64,000 nt of DNA from Dehalococcoidia bacterium (GCA_003562475.1 PWUU01000069.1:50981-114980); one strand, 5' to 3'; shown: positions 1-9,230, counted from the first letter of the stretch. Notes: generated from the letters alone by a model not told the origin. Numbers and translations are program-made.

Positions 1-48
1 CACTATGTAGAGACCGATGGCAAGCCAGGCCCATTCTATACTGCTCAT
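1..48 (-). CDS. Sodium:solute symporter-like protein, N-terminus only (runs off the window)
   Basis: The first 16 codons of a minus-strand gene are visible (MSSIEWAWLAIGLYIV), starting with ATG at 46-48 and open to the window edge. The hydrophobic first helix and the coupling to a small two-helix membrane protein just upstream are typical of sodium:solute symporter (SSS) genes preceded by a DUF3311-like companion. The start overlaps the stop of that companion by four bases (ATGA), so the two are probably translationally coupled. Too little is present to name a substrate. The family assignment is inference from context. Confidence 0.45.
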   Translation of the reverse strand, partial: MSSIEWAWLAIGLYIV

Positions 49-227
49 TCACGCCACCTCAGGAAGAGCACAAACATGCTGGCAACGGCCACCGCCGTCC
101 AGACGAGCCAGAACAGGAATGCGCCAGAGAATCGCGTGTGCCCGGTGAGGAAGTGCCAGGGAACCACCATGTTGATGAGGAGCAGGAGACCCAACCAGCC
201 CCATGCAAGCCAGCTTTTCGTTACCAT
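45..227 (-). CDS. Small two-helix membrane protein (DUF3311-like), symporter companion
   Basis: This 60-residue protein has two clear hydrophobic segments (about residues 8-25 and 34-55) separated by a short polar loop, and a charged C-terminus (RWRE). It overlaps the next gene by 4 bp and would be co-translated with it. Small proteins of this shape commonly precede sodium:solute symporters, where they are annotated DUF3311. The match here is by size, topology and position rather than by a diagnostic motif. A good extended -10 lies immediately upstream, so the message may be leaderless. Confidence 0.6.
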   Translation of the reverse strand: MVTKSWLAWGWLGLLLLINMVVPWHFLTGHTRFSGAFLFWLVWTAVAVASMFVLFLRWRE

Positions 228-233
228 CTTGCG

Positions 234-242
234 ATTATAACA
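234..242 (-). promoter_or_regulatory. Extended -10 promoter for the small membrane protein/symporter pair
   Basis: Read on the minus strand the site is TG-T-TATAAT, a perfect -10 hexamer with the TGN extension. No convincing -35 is present 17 bp upstream. Transcription would begin close to position 227, which is the first base of the ATG, predicting a leaderless message. Confidence 0.5.
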
Positions 243-297
243 ATGCCGGGTACAGGTTTCTCACGTGTCTCAGTGGTGAAAAAGCGGTGCAGCAGTA

Positions 298-744
298 CTA
301 AATTCGGCGACTCTCCAGGAGCACGGTCACCGGGCCATCATTGACGATGCTGACGTGCATGTGCTGCTGGAATGCTCCGGTGGCGACACTGATTCCTTGT
401 GCAGCAAGAGCAGCGATGAAACGCTCGTAGAGAAGAAGCGCATCGGAGGGCGGTGCAGCATCGCTGAATCCCGGGCGTCTTCCTTTCCTGGTATCCGCCA
501 TCAACGTGAACTGGCTCACGACGAGTACGCCGCCGCCCACATCCTGCACTGATAGATCGAACTCCTGGTCTTCACGCGGGAACACTCTCAGTCCGGCCAC
601 TCGCCGGGCAAGGTAGTCGGCATCTTCTGCCGAATCGTCTCTTGCCACTCCGAGGAAGACCACCAGGCCGGGACCAATACGGCCAACTTCCGTGCCATTC
701 ACCGTCACGGAACCGGCAGCCACCCGCTGCAGCAGTGCTTTCAT
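298..744 (-). CDS. dtd: D-aminoacyl-tRNA deacylase
   Basis: This cytosolic editing enzyme hydrolyses D-amino acids (and glycine mischarged on tRNA-Ala) from tRNA. The 148-residue length is normal. Both DTD signatures are visible: SQFTLMADTRKGRRP at about residues 77-91, and the C-terminal NDGPVT, which carries the Gly-cisPro active-site motif. The N-terminus MKALLQRVAAGSVTV matches the family start well. The gene stands alone, divergent from the radical SAM gene, with no operon partner. Assignment is secure. Confidence 0.96.
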   Translation of the reverse strand: MKALLQRVAAGSVTVNGTEVGRIGPGLVVFLGVARDDSAEDADYLARRVAGLRVFPREDQEFDLSVQDVGGGVLVVSQFTLMADTRKGRRPGFSDAAPPSDALLLYERFIAALAAQGISVATGAFQQHMHVSIVNDGPVTVLLESRRI

Positions 745-816
745 AACCGGAAGCTATTCTAGGCCGCCTGAGCACACACGGTCAACGGCAGCATGAGTTC
801 AAGGTTCCCTATCGAA

Positions 817-845
817 TTGAGCGTGGTACGTTCAACGACTATAAT
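817..845 (+). promoter_or_regulatory. Promoter inside the 5' part of the radical SAM reading frame
   Basis: TTGAGC at 817-822 and TATAAT at 840-845 are separated by exactly 17 bp, giving a near-consensus sigma-70 promoter. Transcription would begin near 852. This argues that the ATG codons at 793 and 844, although in frame, are not the start of the radical SAM protein. Confidence 0.55.
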
Positions 846-858
846 GCTGCACAGTACT

Positions 859-2670
859 GTGACTGTACCTGAGACCATCTTCCATGGAGTCGCCCGGCCG
901 GCGAGATACACCGCCCACGAGTGGAACTCAGTCTACAAGCCGTGGGACAGCGTTTCGCTCCGCTTCGCGTTGTGCTACCCGGACACTTACGAAGTGGGCA
1001 TGTCCAACCTCGCGCTGCACATACTCTATGAGGCGCTGAATTCCTTTCACGACATACTTGCCGAGCGAGTGTTTGCCCCATGGCCCGACATGGAACAGGC
1101 GTTGAGACAGGGCGGGCACCACCTGTTCTCCCTGGAGTCGAGGCGCAGTCTCCTGGAATTTGACGTCATCGCTTTCTCGCTAGGCTACGAGCTCACGTAT
1201 ACAAACGTTCTCACAGTTCTCGACCTCGGGGGAATACCTCTTTGCCGGTGCGACCGGACGCAGCAACATCCGATCGTAATTGCCGGCGGCAGCTGTGCAG
1301 CAAACCCCGAGCCCATGTCGGACTTCATCGATCTCTACTTCATCGGGGAGGCTGAGGACGGTCTGAATGAGCTGACTGAAGTCCTTCGCGAGAACAAGCA
1401 CGACCGGCCACGTCTCCTGAGGGCTGCGGCTCGTCTGCGTGGCGTTTATGCGCCCGCACTCTATGAGCCGCGGTACTCGAGCGATGGCTCCTACGCGGGG
1501 CTGGAGCCGCGGGAGCTCGAGTCTTCTCGCAGCATCTCGCGCAGAACTGTTTCCATCCTCCCTCCGCCACCGGTGCGACCCGTCGTCCCTCTCGTGGAAA
1601 TAGTTCACGACTATGGCTGCGTCGAGATTCAAAGGGGCTGTACGAGAGGGTGCCGATTCTGCCAGGCAGGCATGCTGTACCGGCCTGTCCGCTCGCGCAG
1701 TCACGCCCAGATCTACGATGCATGCGAACAGATCACTGCGAACTGCGGCTACAGCGAGATTTCTCTGCTTTCTCTCAGCAGCAGCGACTATCCGCACATT
1801 GAGAGGCTGGTCCAGGACCTCAGTCTACTCTGTCGACGTAAGAACCTCTCGCTCTCGTTACCAAGCCTGCGGCCCGGGCCCGAGTCTGTGCGCCTGCTGG
1901 CCGAGCTCCCCGGACACCGTGGCAGTTCGTTCACGTTTGCCCCTGAGGCAGGAACCGAACGCCTGCGATGTGCCATTAATAAGAACGTGACTGAGGACGA
2001 TATCTTCAGCACGCTCGAGGCCTTGAGGGAAGGAGGTTGGACCAAACTCAAGCTCTACTTCATGATCGGACTGCCAACCGAGACCGAGGACGATGTTGCC
2101 GGCATTGTCTCACTTGTTCACAGAGTGGCTTCCTTCGATCCCGGGTTGCGCCTCAATGTGGGTGTCGCGCTGCTGGTTCCCAAGCCCCACACTTCCTGCC
2201 AGTGGCACGTGCAGGATGATCCGAGCGTGGTGGCAACAAAGATCTCCCTTCTCAAGAAAGGCTTGCGCACCGACCGGGTGAAGCTCTCCTGGCCCGATGT
2301 CCGCATGAGTCAGATCGAAGCGGTATTGTCGAGAGGCGATCGTCGAGCCGGGAAGCTCATACTACGCGCATGGCAGCTGGGTAGCAGATTCGACGCGTGG
2401 GGCGAGTGCTTTACGTATGACAACTGGCGTGCGGCCTTCGAATCAAGTGATCTTCGCTGTGAAGACGTCTTGATGCGCACCCCGGCGCCAGGCGAGCCGC
2501 TGCCGTGGGCACACATCGACACAGGGATCTCACAGGACTTCCTCGCGGCAGAGTACAGCCGCATGCTGCGTGCAGAGACGACTCCCGATTGCAGGACAGG
2601 GAGCTGTAACGAGTGCGGCCTGCAACAACAGCTGGCGCATGGGTGTCCGGGAGCGACTACAGGGACTTGA
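859..2670 (+). CDS. B12-binding/radical SAM protein (TIGR03960 type)
   Basis: This is a predicted iron-sulfur radical SAM enzyme of unknown substrate. The N-terminal part contains the family signature around YPDTYEVGMSNLALHILYE. The SAM cluster motif is CTRGCRFCQAG (CxxxCxxC) in the middle of the protein. The C-terminus ends with a cysteine-rich tail (CRTGSCNECG), also typical of the family. In many bacteria this protein is fused or adjacent to a DUF2344 protein and lies near ribosomal L21/L27 or RNase G genes; no such partner is present here. The frame is open from ATG 793, with another ATG at 844, but a good promoter at 817-845 favours the GTG at 859. The 3' end overlaps the convergent hydrolase gene by 14 bp. 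Confidence 0.85.
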   Translation: MTVPETIFHGVARPARYTAHEWNSVYKPWDSVSLRFALCYPDTYEVGMSNLALHILYEALNSFHDILAERVFAPWPDMEQALRQGGHHLFSLESRRSLLEFDVIAFSLGYELTYTNVLTVLDLGGIPLCRCDRTQQHPIVIAGGSCAANPEPMSDFIDLYFIGEAEDGLNELTEVLRENKHDRPRLLRAAARLRGVYAPALYEPRYSSDGSYAGLEPRELESSRSISRRTVSILPPPPVRPVVPLVEIVHDYGCVEIQRGCTRGCRFCQAGMLYRPVRSRSHAQIYDACEQITANCGYSEISLLSLSSSDYPHIERLVQDLSLLCRRKNLSLSLPSLRPGPESVRLLAELPGHRGSSFTFAPEAGTERLRCAINKNVTEDDIFSTLEALREGGWTKLKLYFMIGLPTETEDDVAGIVSLVHRVASFDPGLRLNVGVALLVPKPHTSCQWHVQDDPSVVATKISLLKKGLRTDRVKLSWPDVRMSQIEAVLSRGDRRAGKLILRAWQLGSRFDAWGECFTYDNWRAAFESSDLRCEDVLMRTPAPGEPLPWAHIDTGISQDFLAAEYSRMLRAETTPDCRTGSCNECGLQQQLAHGCPGATTGT

Positions 2671-3391
2671 TGAAATGATTGATCGCGCGGTTCGTCTGCT
2701 CGGGTTTCTCGGCAAAGAAGTGGTGTGTGCCTCCTTCAATGACGACGAACTGTGCCCGTTCGATATGCTCGGCGAGGTACTCCCCATACCTGGGTGGAGT
2801 GAGCACATCCGCTCTGCCGGATAACACGAGGGTCGGCGTCTTCACCTCATGCAGGCGATCCATGACGTTGAACCTGTCGCAGCACAGGAAATCGTTTAAC
2901 TGGACTCTTGCCCCGACAGCAGCCACGTCCGAGAGGATCTGCTCGCGAAGTCTGCGGTCCATTCCTGCTTCCTTCTCGACAACGTCGAAGACGACGTCAT
3001 GGATGGCGCGTAACTGAGACTCTACGAACTCGGCGAGCCAGGAGTCCGGGTCTTCGATCCCTTTCTCAATGGCCTCAAGCACGTGAGGGGCGACCCGAAG
3101 CTTCGCTCCCGTGCCGATGAGGATAAGCCCTCCCAGGTCATCCGGGTAATCCAGTGCATACTGGAGCACGATGGCGCCGCCGAGGGAGTGTCCGGCCAGC
3201 ACAGGTCGAACATATTCCTTTGCTTTCACGTAATCATGAAGCCATGCTGCGTATTCCTCGACACTTTCGCAGGCTTCTCCTTCGGAAAGGTGGCCCGGGA
3301 GGTTTACAGCGTGGGCGTCTTTGAAGAAGTCCGTCTGGTGTTTCCAGACCACACCTGTGGCCCCGGAACCATGAACAAACACCAGTTGCAT
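2657..3391 (-). CDS. Alpha/beta-fold hydrolase
   Basis: This 244-residue serine hydrolase has a complete catalytic triad. The nucleophile elbow is GHSLG (Ser about residue 69), the acid is in SGRADVLTPP, and the histidine is in EGGTHHFFAEKP near the C-terminus. HGSG close to the N-terminus forms the oxyanion-hole motif. There is no signal peptide, so it is probably cytosolic. Substrate cannot be told: esters, lactones and C-C bond substrates are all possible in this fold. It is convergent with the radical SAM gene (14 bp overlap) and lies 51 bp downstream of gyrA on the same strand, so it could be read from the gyrA transcript. Confidence 0.88.
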   Translation of the reverse strand: MQLVFVHGSGATGVVWKHQTDFFKDAHAVNLPGHLSEGEACESVEEYAAWLHDYVKAKEYVRPVLAGHSLGGAIVLQYALDYPDDLGGLILIGTGAKLRVAPHVLEAIEKGIEDPDSWLAEFVESQLRAIHDVVFDVVEKEAGMDRRLREQILSDVAAVGARVQLNDFLCCDRFNVMDRLHEVKTPTLVLSGRADVLTPPRYGEYLAEHIERAQFVVIEGGTHHFFAEKPEQTNRAINHFIKSL

Positions 3392-3442
3392 GGGACAGCA
3401 CCTCCTTGCTTCACAATGCGACCGCAGGGAACACCAGCCGCG

Positions 3443-5884
3443 TCATTCGTCAGCAGCCAATTCGACTTCGCCGGTTGCGGTGACAGACACTACCGTCTCG
3501 CCCTGCTCCAGAGCCATCAGGTGTACTCCCCGCGCGTTCCTGCTCTGCACGGAAATCTGCTCCATTGGAATCACGACCACATTGCCGGACGAAGACAGCA
3601 GCACCAGGGACCCCCGGGGCGGCACAAGCCTTGCAACTGCAAGCTTCCCCGTCTCGATTCCAATTCTGTGTACGCGCAGTCCTTTTCCTCCTCGCTTGTG
3701 GACAGGAATGCTCGCCACGCGCGTCAGCTTGCCATACCCTCTCTGTGTCACAGTGAGGAGGTAGACATCGATGTGCACACGGTCCATTCCCACCACCTCA
3801 TCGCCAGCGACCCGCAGGCCGCGCACCCCACCACTGCTTCGTGAAGCCGTACGGAGATCTCTGACAGCAAACCTGTTCGCATTACCGTTCTGGCTGACGA
3901 GCACCAGTTCGTCCTGGTCGCTCACCACCTGGGAGGAGACCAGGTGGTCCCCTTCCTTCAGGTTGATTGCCGTCACGCCCGTCCTGCGAATCGAGGCGAA
4001 TGACTGCAGGGACGTCTTCTTGACCACTCCCAGGCGACTGGCCATCACCAGGAACCTCTCTGGCTCGAATCTGCTTATGGCCAGCAATGCCGTGATGTTG
4101 TCCCTGAGGTCAACGGGAACCACATTGACCAGTGCTGTGCCCTTGGCAGTCCGTGATGACTCCTCGGGAATCTGGTAGCACTTGACACTGTAGACCTTCC
4201 CCTTGCTCGTGAAGAAGAGAATGCTGTCGTGTGTATCAGCGGCAAGGATGTGCCGAACGGAGTCGTTGTCACGAACAACCATGCCCATGACGCCACGTCC
4301 GCCGCGGTGCTGCACGCGATATGTACTCGCAGGAAGGCGTTTGACAAAGCCACCGGCCGTAAGGGTGACAATCATCCTCTGATGGGGTATGAGATCCTCA
4401 CGACTGAACTCTGTGGCCTCCTCTTCCCAAATCTGGGTGCGCCGCTTGTCGGCAAACCTGCCCCTCAGTTCAACGATCTCGTCCTTGATGAGGTAGAGAA
4501 TCTTCGAGGGATTCGCAAGCAAGTCTTCCAGGTAGGCAATGGTCCTGATCAGTTCGGCATATTCCTCGGCGATCTTGTCGCGCTCGAGCTGTGCCAGTCT
4601 GCGCAGAGGCATATCCAGGATGGCCTGAGCTTGCTCCTGAGAAAGGCCGAAACGAGCGATGAGGTTCGCTCGCGCAGTCTCCACCGTTTCCGACCCGCGT
4701 ATCACGGCTATCACTTCATCAAGGTGATCCAGGGCTACCTGAAGCCCCTCAAGGATGTGTGCCCGCTTCGAGGCTTTGTCGAGCTCAAAGCGGCTTCTCC
4801 GGGTGATGACATCTGTACGGAAGTCGACATAGCAGGTGAGCGCCTCTCTCAGGTCTATGGTCTTGGGCTTGCCATTCACGAGGGCGACCATGTTGACGAA
4901 GTACGTCGTCTGCATGGCCGTGTTCTGATACAGGTTGTTCAGAATGCGTCCAATCTGGGCTTCCTTCTTGAGGTCGATGACTACGCGCAATCCCTCACGA
5001 TCAGATTCGTCCCTGACCTCGGCGATCCCGGATACCTTCTTCTCCCTTGTCAGGACGGCGATTCGCTCCACCAGGGCAGCCTTGTTCGCCTGATACGGAA
5101 TCTCCGTTATGACGATCTGACGCTTCCCGGCCTTGCTCGTGATTTCTTCAACCCGTGCGCGCATTACAATCCTGCCGCGCCCGGTTGCGTAGGCACTACG
5201 GATCCCCTCCGTGCCCAGAACAATGGCGCCCGTCGGGAAGTCCGGCCCCTTCACAAACTGCATCAATTCCTCGCTGCTGGCCAGCGGGTTGTCAATGAGA
5301 TATACGATCGCATCGCAGACTTCGCCAAGGTTGTGCGGCGGTATGTTGGTAGCCATTCCAACCGCGATGCCTGAGGCGCCATTTACGAGAAGATTCGGTA
5401 ATCGGGCAGGAAGCACCGACGGCTCTTTCAGCGAATCGTCGAAATTGGGGACAAAGTCGACTGTGTCCTTGTCGATGTCGACAAGCATCTCCATCGCTAT
5501 GGGGGCAAGACGGGCCTCTGTGTAACGCATAGCGGCAGGCGGATCATTGTCCATGCTGCCAAAGTTTCCCTGGCCATCGACGAGCGGGTGGCGCAGAGAG
5601 AACTCCTGCGCCATTCGAACCATCGCATCATACACCGACGAGTCGCCATGCGGATGGTACTTGCCGAGCACTTCTCCAACGAGGCGCGCGCTCTTCTTAT
5701 ACGGGCTATTCGGGCGCATGCCGAGGTCTTCCATTGCGAATAGCACGCGGCGCTGGACCGGTTTGAGTCCGTCGCGAGCATCCGGTAGTGCCCGCGAGAC
5801 TATGACGCTCATCGCATAGTCGAGGTAGGAGCGCCTCATCTCCTGTTCGATGTCAATCGGCTTGACCAGTCCTATTTCCGTCAC
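3443..5884 (-). CDS. gyrA: DNA gyrase subunit A
   Basis: GyrA is the breakage-reunion subunit of the A2B2 gyrase that introduces negative supercoils. The 813-residue protein has the catalytic tyrosine at Tyr121 in [10 protein letters not shown]. The quinolone-resistance region reads [12 protein letters not shown] with Ser82 and Asp86 intact, so it looks like a drug-sensitive type. The C-terminal beta-pinwheel has a GyrA-box-like VQHRGGRGV and a second similar HKRGGKGL. The GTG start (5882-5884) overlaps the stop of the upstream TPR gene by four bases (GTGA), so translation is probably coupled. Its partner gyrB lies at 28.8 kb rather than adjacent. Confidence 0.97.
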   Translation of the reverse strand: MTEIGLVKPIDIEQEMRRSYLDYAMSVIVSRALPDARDGLKPVQRRVLFAMEDLGMRPNSPYKKSARLVGEVLGKYHPHGDSSVYDAMVRMAQEFSLRHPLVDGQGNFGSMDNDPPAAMRYTEARLAPIAMEMLVDIDKDTVDFVPNFDDSLKEPSVLPARLPNLLVNGASGIAVGMATNIPPHNLGEVCDAIVYLIDNPLASSEELMQFVKGPDFPTGAIVLGTEGIRSAYATGRGRIVMRARVEEITSKAGKRQIVITEIPYQANKAALVERIAVLTREKKVSGIAEVRDESDREGLRVVIDLKKEAQIGRILNNLYQNTAMQTTYFVNMVALVNGKPKTIDLREALTCYVDFRTDVITRRSRFELDKASKRAHILEGLQVALDHLDEVIAVIRGSETVETARANLIARFGLSQEQAQAILDMPLRRLAQLERDKIAEEYAELIRTIAYLEDLLANPSKILYLIKDEIVELRGRFADKRRTQIWEEEATEFSREDLIPHQRMIVTLTAGGFVKRLPASTYRVQHRGGRGVMGMVVRDNDSVRHILAADTHDSILFFTSKGKVYSVKCYQIPEESSRTAKGTALVNVVPVDLRDNITALLAISRFEPERFLVMASRLGVVKKTSLQSFASIRRTGVTAINLKEGDHLVSSQVVSDQDELVLVSQNGNANRFAVRDLRTASRSSGGVRGLRVAGDEVVGMDRVHIDVYLLTVTQRGYGKLTRVASIPVHKRGGKGLRVHRIGIETGKLAVARLVPPRGSLVLLSSSGNVVVIPMEQISVQSRNARGVHLMALEQGETVVSVTATGEVELAADE

Positions 5885-6756
5885 TCTGCCCTCTCCTCTC
5901 CGCTACGTGGCTCATCAATCAGCGTGAAGCCCTCCAGGTACCCTCTATCCTCATCCTCGGCGAACGGCTCCTCGGCGTCGCTCTGCTCGAGGCTCCGCAG
6001 GGCTGCAGATTTCCGGCCTTCATCAACGATTGGTGGTGTCTCAATGGGTGAAGCCCTGGCCGGATGGCCATAGAGCCTGTCCGCCTGCGTTGGAGGAAAC
6101 GAGGCCTGCCCCGCGAGCGCCGGATGCTGATAGTCCTCTCTCACCAGAAGCTGCAGGCCTCCCTCGTCGGTGGACAGGATAGTGGCACTGTAACGGTTCC
6201 CTCCCTGCATGAGTTTCGCAAGACGAACACCATGCTTTGGCTCGAGTTCCCCGAGCACCTTGCCTTCCTCGTCTTCTACGAGGACGCGCTGACCACGCCG
6301 TCGCAAAGCGACAGCCCCGCCGATTCCGATCTCCGCGAGACGGTCAAGCGAGGCGACATTCGTAAGTGCCACAATGCCTGTCTTTCCCACATTTGAGGCA
6401 AAGAAGTCCCTGCCAAGCGAGCGCGCTTTCTCAATCTCAAGCTTTCCAACTCCGTTCCATGCCTTGAGGCGTTGGAGATTCCTGGAGGCGATGCTGTTGC
6501 CCGGGTCGATCTCCAGAGTCTTACTGTAGGCCTCTTCGGCCTCGGAGAACCGCCCCAGCTCGATAAGCGCCCTTCCAAGACGATTGCGCGCGGCCACATC
6601 GTCTGGAAACCGTTCGATAATAGCGCGATTTGAGGCGATGGCTTCCTTCCACCTTCCCTGTGCCGCCAGGGCAATCGCCTCTTCAGAGAGTCTACGACTC
6701 AATCGCGTTCTTTCCTCTTCCTGCTGTAATGACACGGTGCCATGACTCCCGGACAC
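5881..6756 (-). CDS. Tetratricopeptide-repeat protein of unknown function
   Basis: The 291-residue protein has at least two TPR units in its first 110 residues (for example [19 protein letters not shown] and [19 protein letters not shown]). A middle region resembles a small beta-rich domain ([20 protein letters not shown]), and the tail is acidic and low-complexity. No signal peptide or membrane segment is seen. It overlaps gyrA by 4 bp and follows lysC by 17 bp on the same strand. TPRs mediate protein contacts. The tight coupling to gyrA could indicate a gyrase-related or co-regulated role, but nothing in the sequence proves it. Confidence 0.85.
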   Translation of the reverse strand: MSGSHGTVSLQQEEERTRLSRRLSEEAIALAAQGRWKEAIASNRAIIERFPDDVAARNRLGRALIELGRFSEAEEAYSKTLEIDPGNSIASRNLQRLKAWNGVGKLEIEKARSLGRDFFASNVGKTGIVALTNVASLDRLAEIGIGGAVALRRRGQRVLVEDEEGKVLGELEPKHGVRLAKLMQGGNRYSATILSTDEGGLQLLVREDYQHPALAGQASFPPTQADRLYGHPARASPIETPPIVDEGRKSAALRSLEQSDAEEPFAEDEDRGYLEGFTLIDEPRSGEERAE

Positions 6757-6773
6757 AACGCAAGGCCGCCCGT

Positions 6774-8000
6774 CTATCCGGACTGTTGAAACTCTACCTC
6801 AAAAGCCTTGTGCAGTGCGCGTACCGCGTCTCTGACGCGGCTCTCTTCGATGATACACGTAATGCGTATCTCGGACGTCGTAATGAGCTGGATGTTGATA
6901 TTCTCTTCGGCAAGCGCCCGGAACATCCGTGCCGCATAGCCGGGCGCGTTCTGCATGCCCGTGCCTACAATGCTCACCTTGCTCAGAGACTCATCGCCGC
7001 TGACTCTTACTGCCCCAACCGCCTTGCTGACCGGCTCCACGATAGAAAGCGCCTTCACCACATCGGTGCGCGCTACGGTGAACGTGATGTCCGTTATGTT
7101 ATCGACCCCGGCGTTCTGGACAATGGTGTCCACGCTGATGTTGGCTCGTGCCAGCGGCTCAAAGAGGTCTCTTGCCACACCGGGACGATCAGGAACGCCA
7201 ATCACCATAATCTTGGCCACGTTGGTGTCATGAGCAATGCCGCTCACCCTATTGCGCAATTCCATTGAGCCCTCCTTACAAATGAGCGTGCCGCCGTTGT
7301 CGCTCATGCTTGAAGCCACCTTTATCGGCATCTCATACACCTGTCCGAGCTCGACAGCTCGCGGCGCCATCACGCCGGCACCATACGTGGCAAGCTCGAG
7401 CATCTCTTCGTAGCCGATCGTCTCCAATCTGACCGCCTCGGGCACGAAGCGTGGATCTGCCGAGAACACTCCTTCTACGTCCGTATAGATTTCACACACG
7501 CTCGCACCCAGGCTGATGGCCAGAGCCACAGCCGTGGTATCTGACCCTCCTCTACCCAGTGTCGTGGTATCCATTTCGGTGTTGACGCCCTGGAACCCGG
7601 CAACGATAACGGCATTCCCTTTCTTCAACTCATTACGTATTCGTTGTGGCTCGATGGCGGTAATACGCGCCTTGCTGTAGCGCGTATCGGTCTGGATCCC
7701 GGCCTGCAATCCGGTCAGGCTCACCGCGTTGTAGCCCATAGCCTTGAGCGACATTGCGACGAGCGTACTGGATACGATCTCTCCGGTCGACAGCAGGACA
7801 TCCATCTCCCTTTCGTCAGGCTGGTCAACGAGCTGGTGGGCCAGACGGATGAGCTCATCAGTCGTGTCGCCCATCGCGGACACCACGACCACCATGTCGT
7901 TGCCGGCCCCGCGCCCACGAGCGATGCGCGACGCCACATTCCGTATCCGCTCCGCGTCAGCAACGGAGCTTCCGCCATACTTCTGCACTATCAGTGCCAT
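6774..8000 (-). CDS. lysC: Aspartate kinase
   Basis: This enzyme phosphorylates L-aspartate with ATP, the first step to lysine, threonine, methionine and diaminopimelate. The 408-residue protein starts with the kinase signature VQKYGGSSVADAERI. It has the ATP-site segment VVVVSAMGDTTDELI and ends with two ACT domains (about residues 265-400), which bind lysine or threonine for feedback inhibition. Length fits the monofunctional class. It lies 10 bp downstream of the ApgM/homoserine-kinase-like gene, and asd is at 46.6 kb in the same window, so two further genes of the pathway are nearby. Confidence 0.95.
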   Translation of the reverse strand: MALIVQKYGGSSVADAERIRNVASRIARGRGAGNDMVVVVSAMGDTTDELIRLAHQLVDQPDEREMDVLLSTGEIVSSTLVAMSLKAMGYNAVSLTGLQAGIQTDTRYSKARITAIEPQRIRNELKKGNAVIVAGFQGVNTEMDTTTLGRGGSDTTAVALAISLGASVCEIYTDVEGVFSADPRFVPEAVRLETIGYEEMLELATYGAGVMAPRAVELGQVYEMPIKVASSMSDNGGTLICKEGSMELRNRVSGIAHDTNVAKIMVIGVPDRPGVARDLFEPLARANISVDTIVQNAGVDNITDITFTVARTDVVKALSIVEPVSKAVGAVRVSGDESLSKVSIVGTGMQNAPGYAARMFRALAEENINIQLITTSEIRITCIIEESRVRDAVRALHKAFEVEFQQSG

Positions 8001-8010
8001 GGTCGAACCC

Positions 8011-9210
8011 TCAGGCTATGAAGTCTGCCATGAGACGGTGCCCTTCGTTTATCAGGAGTCCGGTACGAGCCGCCTCCGTTTCAGTGAGGCGCGATGCGCC
8101 ATTGGATGCGATGCCGAAGCCCCACATGAGAAAAGGTACGGGTTCTCCGACATGAGTCTGCACTTCGATCGGCGTCGGATGGTCGGGCGCGACAAGAACG
8201 CGAACGCCGCCACGATCGAGTTTCCACAGCGCTGCCACCATCTCCTCATCGATACACTCAATCGCCCGTACCTTATCTTCCACCGAGCCATCATGGCCCG
8301 CCTCGTCCGGCGCCTCGACGTGCACTACGACAACGTCGTAGGAGTCAAGAGCGTCTATTGCCCCACGAATTTGTGCACCATAGTCGTTCGAGAGGTCGCC
8401 GGTGACGCCGGGGATGGACAGCACGCGCATATCGAGCATCTTGGCGAGCCCCAACAAGAGATCGACGCCGGACGTCATGGCTGCCGTCAAGCCGTGCGTC
8501 TGCTGGAATGACGGCATTGCAGGTATTCGCCCGCTCCCCCAGAAGAGCCAGATCATGTTGGCAGGCGGCTCGCCTCTCGAGATTCGCGCTGCATTCACCG
8601 GATGGTCCGTCAGCACAGGCACCGAGCGCAGCATCAGATCCCGCAGGTACTGGCTGCCCTCGCCACGTGGCAGGTGCTGCTGAATGTTCCCTCCGGGAAT
8701 GTCGTGGGCCGGCGTACACGCAGCGGCAAGGGTGTCCACCTGCCCGCGTATCCTGCATATGTGCCGGTAGCTGATGCCGGGGTAGAATCTGACCTCGCGG
8801 TTGCCGAGAGCATCGTTCAAACTTGCTATGAGCTGCTGTGCGTCACCATTGCTGATGTACCCCGAACTGTAGCTCTCCATGCGACCCTCGTGTACGCTCA
8901 CCAGGTTGCATCGAAAGACTACCTCTCCTGGCTCGATGGATATTCCCATGCTGCAAGCTTCTATGGAACCCCTGCCCATGTAGTACACGCGCGGATCATA
9001 GCCGAGGAGCGACATGCAGGCGCATGCGCTGCTCGGCTCCATGCCGTGCGGAACGGTCTGCACGAGCCCCACCCTGCCCTCGCGCGCGAGTGCATCAAGA
9101 TTGGGCGTTCGAGCGAGATCGAGGCATGTCTTGCCTCCGTACGAAGGAAGTGGCCAGCCCGCAGCGCCGTCCGTTATCAGGATTACATGCTTCATGTTTG
9201 CAGTGCCCAT
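8011..9210 (-). CDS. ApgM-type phosphoglycerate mutase or alternative homoserine kinase
   Basis: The 399-residue protein belongs to the archaeal-type cofactor-independent phosphoglycerate mutase family in the alkaline phosphatase superfamily. Metal and phosphate-site segments are visible: ILITDGAAGW near the N-terminus, SSACACMSLLGYDP, HVEAPDEAGHDG, and APDHPTP with a downstream THVGEPVPF. One branch of this family (TIGR02535) has been proposed as an alternative homoserine kinase found in threonine gene clusters. Position 10 bp upstream of lysC supports that role here, whereas plain glycolytic mutase activity is the alternative. A second ATG at 9195 gives a more typical N-terminus (MKHVILITDG) and would leave a leader of about 20 nt. 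Confidence 0.82.
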   Translation of the reverse strand: MGTANMKHVILITDGAAGWPLPSYGGKTCLDLARTPNLDALAREGRVGLVQTVPHGMEPSSACACMSLLGYDPRVYYMGRGSIEACSMGISIEPGEVVFRCNLVSVHEGRMESYSSGYISNGDAQQLIASLNDALGNREVRFYPGISYRHICRIRGQVDTLAAACTPAHDIPGGNIQQHLPRGEGSQYLRDLMLRSVPVLTDHPVNAARISRGEPPANMIWLFWGSGRIPAMPSFQQTHGLTAAMTSGVDLLLGLAKMLDMRVLSIPGVTGDLSNDYGAQIRGAIDALDSYDVVVVHVEAPDEAGHDGSVEDKVRAIECIDEEMVAALWKLDRGGVRVLVAPDHPTPIEVQTHVGEPVPFLMWGFGIASNGASRLTETEAARTGLLINEGHRLMADFIA

Positions 9211-9226
9211 TGAAGCACTTTATAAT
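9198..9226 (+). promoter_or_regulatory. tRNA-Pro promoter
   Basis: TTGCAG at 9198-9203 and a perfect TATAAT at 9221-9226 are spaced by 17 bp. The predicted start is near 9233, six bases before the mature tRNA 5' end at 9239. The -35 half lies within the 5' end of the divergent apgM-like gene. Confidence 0.65.
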
Positions 9227-9230
9227 AGCA
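9222..9230 (-). promoter_or_regulatory. Extended -10 for the apgM-lysC-TPR-gyrA run
   Basis: On the minus strand the site reads TG-C-TATTAT and shares five bases with the -10 of the divergent tRNA promoter. The predicted start is near 9216. A leader of only about 6 nt would precede ATG 9210, or about 21 nt before ATG 9195. Confidence 0.4.

Noticed and set aside
4229..5374. Long plus-strand frame opposite gyrA
   Set aside because: It lies wholly antisense to the well-supported gyrA reading frame, has no recognisable domain and reflects GC-rich codon bias.
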